DNA of 64,000 bases, from assembly GCA_905250125.1 (NCBI GenBank), contig CAJNOL010000365.1, positions 1 through 64,000 on the forward strand, written 5' to 3'. Below, piece after piece: positions 58,801 to 64,000 of the stretch (its first letter is position 1; each line of letters opens with the position of its first letter). This DNA comes from Rotaria sordida. Taxonomy: Eukaryota; Rotifera; Eurotatoria; Philodinida; Philodinidae. The notes beneath the pieces were generated by a model. It was given only the letters and a program-made list of their open reading frames with translations. It had not been told where the DNA came from and did not search any database. The translations under genes and the position numbers were made by a program.

Positions 58801-60326
58801 ATCTAGAGTAAATTAACATATATATGTAACGCATGAAAATTAGCTCTACGAACGTGTTTTAATTTTGTGAAGTCATATCCAAGTTTGTCGATATTTTTGT
58901 TAGGAGTGAGAGGAGTTAAAAATTTTGCAGAAAATATTTTTACTGGATCTCTCCCCCATAACTAACGACTTGTCAGCAGATCGTCTCTCTTCCAAGGCTT
59001 GCCTCAATTCTCTTCATCTCGCAATGATATTGTCTGCTAGAAAAAGGCTAACGGATGTTTTAAAATCCGTTTTTTTTTCCAAAATTGCCACAAGACCGTA
59101 AAATATTGGTGGAAAGTCCGACGTTCTAGGGAGGAAGCTCCGGCCTCGATTATCGAGAATCCTAGTCATATTTTTAACGAATAATTTTTCACATATATAT
59201 TGTCCTTTTTTTTTCTTATATTAAGGTGAAGCTGTACTTAATCTATCTCAAGGGACTGTTAGTGAAATATTATCAAAACCTCGTCCTTGGCCTTCATTAA
59301 GTGTTAAAGGTCGTGAACCATATATACGTATGTATACATGGTATCATGATACAGGCAATGTACAAAAATTACTTGCTTGGAAACGAGAACGTGATGGTAA
59401 AATGTTTATTTTTAATTTCATTTAATTTAATTTTATTATTTTTTTTTTCATAGCTTTACGACGTTCTCGTCCTCCAGCTACGACAACAGATAATAATAAT
59501 AATGGTGATTTAGAAAGTGGAAATAATAATTCAACAATAAAAAAATCCTTATCATCATCAACAACAACAAATAATAATAATAATAATCCAAAACGTCGAT
59601 ATTTATTTACTGATGATCAACGTCGTGTATTAAAACAAATATTTGAAAATGAACCATATCCAAGTCAATCAACATTAGAACAACTTGTTGGTGAATTATC
59701 ATTACCAATGAATAAAATAGCTAATTGGTTTCATAATTCACGTATGAGAGCAAAAACAAATATACGTTCATCATCAAGTCCAACAAATAAAATTTCAACA
59801 TCATCACTCAATAATAATAATAACAATGAAGATTTAATAAATACACATAGCGATGATGAAGATGATTTAGATGATAATAATAACAATAATAATAATAACA
59901 ATGGTGATGATGACGATGATGATGATGATTATCCTATTTTACCAACAATTGTACCTTTAACTAGGTAAATAAAAATAAAAAACAGAAGGGGGGGGAGAGC
60001 AGGAAGAAGTTTGATTTCCTAATTTTTTTTTTCTTTTCTACTAAATTAGTTCATGGCTTAATGGTACGAATGATTCGAACAGTTCAACAAGTCCAATTGG
60101 TTTATCAGCAACATCAACAAATATTGTTTCATTGATTGATGATCAAAAAATAACACCTATATCATCAAGTTCAAGTAGTAAAAAACGTAAATCAGTTCCA
60201 CAAAAGATTGTCACTACAAATAATAATAATTTATCAAAAAAATTTCATAATGATCCAACAATAATTGAAAATGACAGTAATGATGAAACAAATCAAAAAA
60301 CAAATCTAATTGATATTCTTACTTAA
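46466..60326 (+). CDS. CUX: cut-like homeobox transcription factor (three CUT domains plus homeodomain)
   Basis: Twenty exons: 46466-46537, 48841-48951, 53378-53504, 53582-53680, 53747-53773, 53833-53900, 54169-54208, 54334-54512, 54591-54830, 54933-55039, 55114-55247, 55415-55855, 55925-56425, 56494-56648, 56715-57616, 57681-58243, 58320-58397, 59226-59396, 59454-59964, 60050-60326; total 4803 nt, 1600 aa (human CUX1 about 1505). The N-terminal coiled coil matches CUX/CASP (KQWTSFDLKSIQ, SRDFKKNTNEDVRK, DPVPILEYIQ, LRDKIKDLEEK). Three CUT domains follow (RIFARYILSLSQGTVSELLS; HFGEKILGLSQGSVSDILAR; VFGEAVLNLSQGTVSEILSK). The homeodomain ends IANWFHNSRMR, with His at position 50, diagnostic of Cut. 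Linkers are Ser/Thr/Asn-rich with Asp runs. It is a nuclear DNA-binding regulator of cell fate. Confidence 0.96.
46538..48840. other. CUX intron 1, simple-repeat rich
   Basis: 2.3 kb against typical introns of 60-100 bp here. Contains (ATGT)n at about 46820-46853 followed by (ATTT)n to 46875, an AATG array at 47700-47730, a CT run at 48007-48030 and TA/GATA repeats at about 48396-48436. GC-richer islands such as around 47100 and 48100 are interspersed. No coding exon. A regulatory role is inferred. Confidence 0.7.
48952..53377. other. CUX intron 2, 4.4 kb, simple-repeat rich
   Basis: The largest intron in the window. Microsatellites: CAT at about 49202-49225, TA/TG at about 50146-50171 and 50822-50845, TC at about 51252-51274, TA at about 52087-52108, CTT at about 52726-52744, GA at about 53116-53134. 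Between them are non-repetitive, GC-richer blocks unlike other introns. No coding exon found. Confidence 0.7.
58398..59225. other. long CUX intron within the third CUT domain
   Basis: 828 bp, splitting the CUT3 motif VFG|EAVLNLSQG. It was inspected for inverted arms and coding sequence; neither was found. A GC-richer block around 58960-59160 stands out from the AT-rich flanks and may be an old insertion. Confidence 0.45.
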
Positions 60327-62585
60327 AAATTCTTTTTTTTTTCTGTTTTGTTTATTGTTCAATTTTATCTAGCCAAGGTGATATTTTGAGGAAAAGAAAA
60401 ACAATTGGTGATCTTGTAATTTTTTTTCTTTCTTTCTTTTTTTGTTCTTGTCGTTTTGTGAAATAATTCGTTTTAGTTGCTTGCTTTGCTCAACGTGGTT
60501 TTTATCTTTGTTTTTTTTTCTTCTTTCTGTTGTTTCGTTTTGTTCAATTGCATATATTTCTATATGTTTATCTGTATGTGTGAATATTGCTCAAGCATTC
60601 TTACTAGTCGTAACACACTCACCTGCTCCAACAAGTGCATTAAGAAAAGACAAAAAAAAAATAATCATAATAATAAGAAACAAGAAAAAAAATAACAACA
60701 ACAACAACAACAACAACATAAAATTACATTTGTTTGGGATTTCAGTGATATATGTATTCTATTTGAACGATTGTTTTTGCTTTTCGTTTATGTGTTTGGT
60801 TTTTTTTTCTTTTTTTTGTATGTCATTATTTCGGTGTTGTGTGCGCGTGCAATAAATGAGAAAAAAAACAGTGTATACATCTGACAAAAAAAAAACTCTA
60901 TGAATATGGAATATATAGATTATTAAATAGCATTCCATTGTTTTTCTCTCTGTCTCTCTTTCTTCTTTTTTTTTTGTTTTTTAAGAAAAGAAAATTTTTA
61001 TGTTCTTAAAAACAAATATTAAAAATAAATGTCAATGAAAAAAATGTTATGAAGAGGTTTTGTATATGTATATGTTCGACTTTATTATTATTTCAAAATA
61101 AATAAACTCTTTTGTCTATATATATATATATATATATAAATGTATTTGAATTTATTTCTTATAAAGTAAGAAAAAGAAAAAGAGAAAAAAGAAATCTACA
61201 AATAAATTATAGCATACTTCTTTTATTCAGATTATATGTTTTTTTTTCTTTTATCTTTAGGAAATTTTTCATGCGAATATAATGAACATTAAAGGTTTTT
61301 CTTTATTGATTTAGGATCGCTTCATTAAATATAATAAATGTTGTTATAAGTCCACATCAATGCTAATAATGAATTGATTCAATTCAACCGTCTATTAGGA
61401 AAAGATCTCTTTTGTGTTGGTAATGTTACTAAATTATTTCCATACAGATCTAATATAAGTCAGTATATTGACAATTGAAAATTTTGAAAAGAAATTATTT
61501 TAATAAAATGTTGATTAAATTTTTGTTGAAAAATAATATTAGAATTCATATTTTATATATCTTTCCTCAAATTTAATGATCATGTCACAAATTCTATGCT
61601 TTTCTTTTGAATCCAAGGATTAATATTTGCATTCAAAAGATTGAAATAATTCATGATATTCTATCTTATATAATTCTACATCTTTCAAAAATTCATTATC
61701 AACATATCTTAACTATAAGTATTCAATTCCAACATTTAATGCATACATCAATTATTATACGGTCGTTTTCCTGTAACAAAACTATGTCATTAAAATAACA
61801 ATTAATATTTTCCTAAGTTTTCGTTTGAATTATGACGATGTAAATAATTAAAAAGAATATAGAACTCGACCAAACAATATTTACTAATTTAATTAAAGAC
61901 AAATTTGTATTTGAGTAATGATCATACTATGTTTTTTTTCATCTCATACAAGTCCTACATATTTTTATATTTCATAAATGTTTTCAAACAAATATGTTTT
62001 ATTTATTCGAAGGCATCATCTTTTAGATTATCTTTGTTTTGATTTTAATAACATATGGTAAAGACTTTTCACAATAATCATAATCATAATTAACTAAATA
62101 TACTTGCTGTACTATTTTATCTATTTACTTCCCGTCTCTATATGTTAATAATAAAATTTATTTAAACTACTTAAATTAGTATTTAATTGATTAAAAGTAC
62201 AAGAATATTAATACAGTTAAAATTTTTCAGTTAAATCTTTTAAAAGAAGATTAATTTTAGAAGTGAGATAATATGCTTATCATTGTTTTGGCGAACGGAC
62301 ATTCCCAAGTATTCACCTGCTTTTAAGCCGAGATATAATTTATCTTGTAGACTTTAATGAACTATCTCTAACATAAGAAGAATTTGTATGCATGATTTGT
62401 TTCTAGAGATAGTAAATGTTTTTAATAAGTGTTGGCTTTCAGAAACGCATAGTTGCAGTAAAACTATCTTTTCGAATGTCGATCTGAAACCTTACTTACA
62501 AAAGACATCAATTATACTAGTTTGCATAAAAACAAATTCAGAATTTTTCATCTAACGACGAAACTTCTCCAACTGTCTAATTAAA
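60327..62585. other. 3' flank of CUX and intergenic DNA
   Basis: T-rich and A-rich 3' flank with several AATAAA signals (for example near 60851 and 61098) and a (TA)n run near 61119-61139, consistent with a long CUX 3' untranslated region. Beyond it is AT-rich sequence without a gene except a possible leucine-rich-repeat relic. Confidence 0.45.
61379..61459 (-). pseudogene. possible leucine-rich-repeat gene fragment
   Basis: The minus-strand frame reads LILDLYGNNLVTLPTQ, which fits the LxxLxLxxNxLxxLP consensus, then runs to a stop within a dozen residues; a stop also lies just upstream in the same frame. It is too short to be a gene by itself. It may be the end of a degraded LRR gene or chance. 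Confidence 0.22.
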
Positions 62586-62589
62586 TTTG

Positions 62590-62900
62590 AGTCCAGACTA
62601 TGTGTATTATGTAGACCTAAATGCGTTATAAATATTCTGAAAAGAATTCATGTTCTTATGTTATTGCTGTGAAGACACTGCACTTTAACGTTATTTTTTG
62701 TTAATAAATGCCGTGGTTCCCCTCAGGAGCACCGGGAAAAGCTGATTTCTGAATTTTTAATTGAAACTTTGCATAGAGGCAGGCCTTGACGATAGTAATT
62801 TATTGTGATAGTTTCAGGCCTTTTGATTTTGCTTCTATCCTGAAGTAAGAATATCAAATCTGCTGATTTATATGAGTGATGTGACAAAATACACTATTGC
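62590..62900. repeat. decayed single-arm copy of the intronic palindrome family
   Basis: Colinear similarity to 21089-21370: gactatgtg, then aaatattctgaaaagaattca, then a block gaaactttgcatagaggcag followed by ttattgtgatagtttcag, and ending near ttgccatag. There is no recognisable second arm to the right. It shows that the palindrome in the syntaxin-16 intron belongs to a dispersed family. Confidence 0.7.
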
Positions 62901-64000
62901 CATAGTTGTAGAGTCAACAGCGATTGGACAGTTTGAGGTCTTTCCTCGTAAATCTCTTCGAGATATGAACCTTTCAAAAAATATGCGCCGTAGATACTAT
63001 CTATGGAAAAGAGCCTTCCATATCTCTGAGATGCTTAGTTCAAAAATTTTGAAATTTTTTATCGAAACTAACGTTTGTTATTCTCAGAAACAAGTGATGG
63101 ACACGAACTTTTTTTTATGGTAAGCAGAGTTCACCGAAGTCTAAGTCTCGGTTGAAAACCGAGCAGACACTTTGGAATGTTCATGTACAATATTTTGATA
63201 GTTTGCTGCTGACTGACTGCATGACTTTCTGCCATTGCCAAGTGTTTATCAAGTTCTTCATTACAAACATGTTTTTTTTTACTTTTTCAGTTTGGCAATC
63301 TAAAGAATGAAAAGTTTTTATATACATGATAACCTCATTAATTATCTTTCATATTACAGAAAAATAGAACAACAACAACAATTTACATGAAACTTTCAGA
63401 AATAAAATTTTCTGATGTTTCCAGACTTTTAATAATTTGCTTTCTTCTATTCATTGATTTATTATGCAATTATGAACGACAATTGTAAAACATATGTATG
63501 TGCGTCTACACTCTGTATATATACCACTTTCTTAGCTCATTTATTCCATTGATGAAAGAATTAAGGTTATGTAATGATCTACATGTTGTGAGGAATTAAT
63601 TCATCTTTATGCACCATCGTATTATGTTTATGAGTAAGCTAACGGTAATTCTTTTTTGTTTATAGAATGACTGGTTTTACTTCCGGATACAAAAATGTAG
63701 TAACCTTACCGTTCCGTAGTATATACAGAGATTCAAAAAGCGTTTCTTGGACGATCTATTGAAGTAATTTATTTCCTACAGATGAATACTTTAAAAAGAA
63801 CAAGAATTTGAAATTCATAAGAATTGGAAAAGAAAAACCAGAGCTACATTTTGTTAATAAAATCTTTTCAAAAGTGATTTATTCAGAATATATGGTATCT
63901 TTTTTTTAATGGAAGAACTGATGTAATACTTATTTCGATTCTGTATAATTTCACTAAAGCGATTAATTTTCTTTTTTGTTTTTTTTTCAAACATGACAAT
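62901..64000. other. intergenic, no gene seen
   Basis: AT-rich sequence at the window edge. The open frame at 62872-63123 starts inside the repeat and has no coding character. No RNA gene found. Confidence 0.5.

Noticed and set aside
58398..59225. Palindrome in the CUT3 intron
   Set aside because: No convincing inverted arms were found when the ends were compared.
62872..63123. 83-codon plus-strand frame
   Set aside because: Begins within the decayed repeat and has no recognisable domain, splice context or promoter.

Overview
This window looks like nuclear DNA of a bdelloid rotifer (Adineta/Rotaria type). It is very AT-rich. Most genes have many exons, with introns of about 50-100 bp and canonical GT..AG ends. 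It carries an R-S-ExE ADP-ribosyltransferase fused to tetratricopeptide repeats, a family expanded in these animals. It also carries a UV damage endonuclease and a DUF2961/GH172 glycosidase-like gene, both unusual in animals. These sit beside ordinary metazoan genes (myotubularin, syntaxin-16, SH3BP5, calaxin, UXS1, CUX). The species call is inference, not a database result.

Layout. 1-7.9 kb: gene-poor DNA around an intronless ART-TPR gene (2997-5114, +). 7.9-20.6 kb: ribosomal protein P1 (-), a 14-exon myotubularin-related phosphatase (-), a Ser/His-rich orphan (-), a GH172-like secreted protein (+), two identical tRNA-Asn(GTT) genes (-) and a type I membrane protein with a solute-binding-like ectodomain (-). 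20.8-28.1 kb: syntaxin-16 (-), a 10-N assembly gap, SH3BP5 (-, cut by the gap) and NDUFA5 (-). 28-31.7 kb: no confident gene. 31.7-44.2 kb: calaxin/EFCAB1 (+), UXS1 (+), PTRHD1 (+), a Ras-family GTPase (+) and UV damage endonuclease (+). 46.5-60.3 kb: a 20-exon cut/CUX homeobox gene (+) with two very long, simple-repeat-rich first introns. 60.3-64 kb: no confident gene, one decayed repeat.

Exon models were built by hand from splice sites, reading-frame phase and family similarity. In the complete multi-exon models the exon phases add up exactly (for example CUX 4803 nt = 1600 codons plus stop; MTMR 651 aa).

The main non-genic signal is a set of large imperfect palindromes (about 0.4-1.7 kb) inside introns of the solute-binding-like gene, syntaxin-16 and UXS1. 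One shares sequence with a single-arm relic near 62.6-62.9 kb. They look like foldback or MITE-type elements that would form long hairpins in pre-mRNA. The genes do not form an operon or single pathway; they are independent neighbours (mitochondrial complex I, vesicle fusion, phosphoinositide turnover, cilia, DNA repair, developmental transcription).
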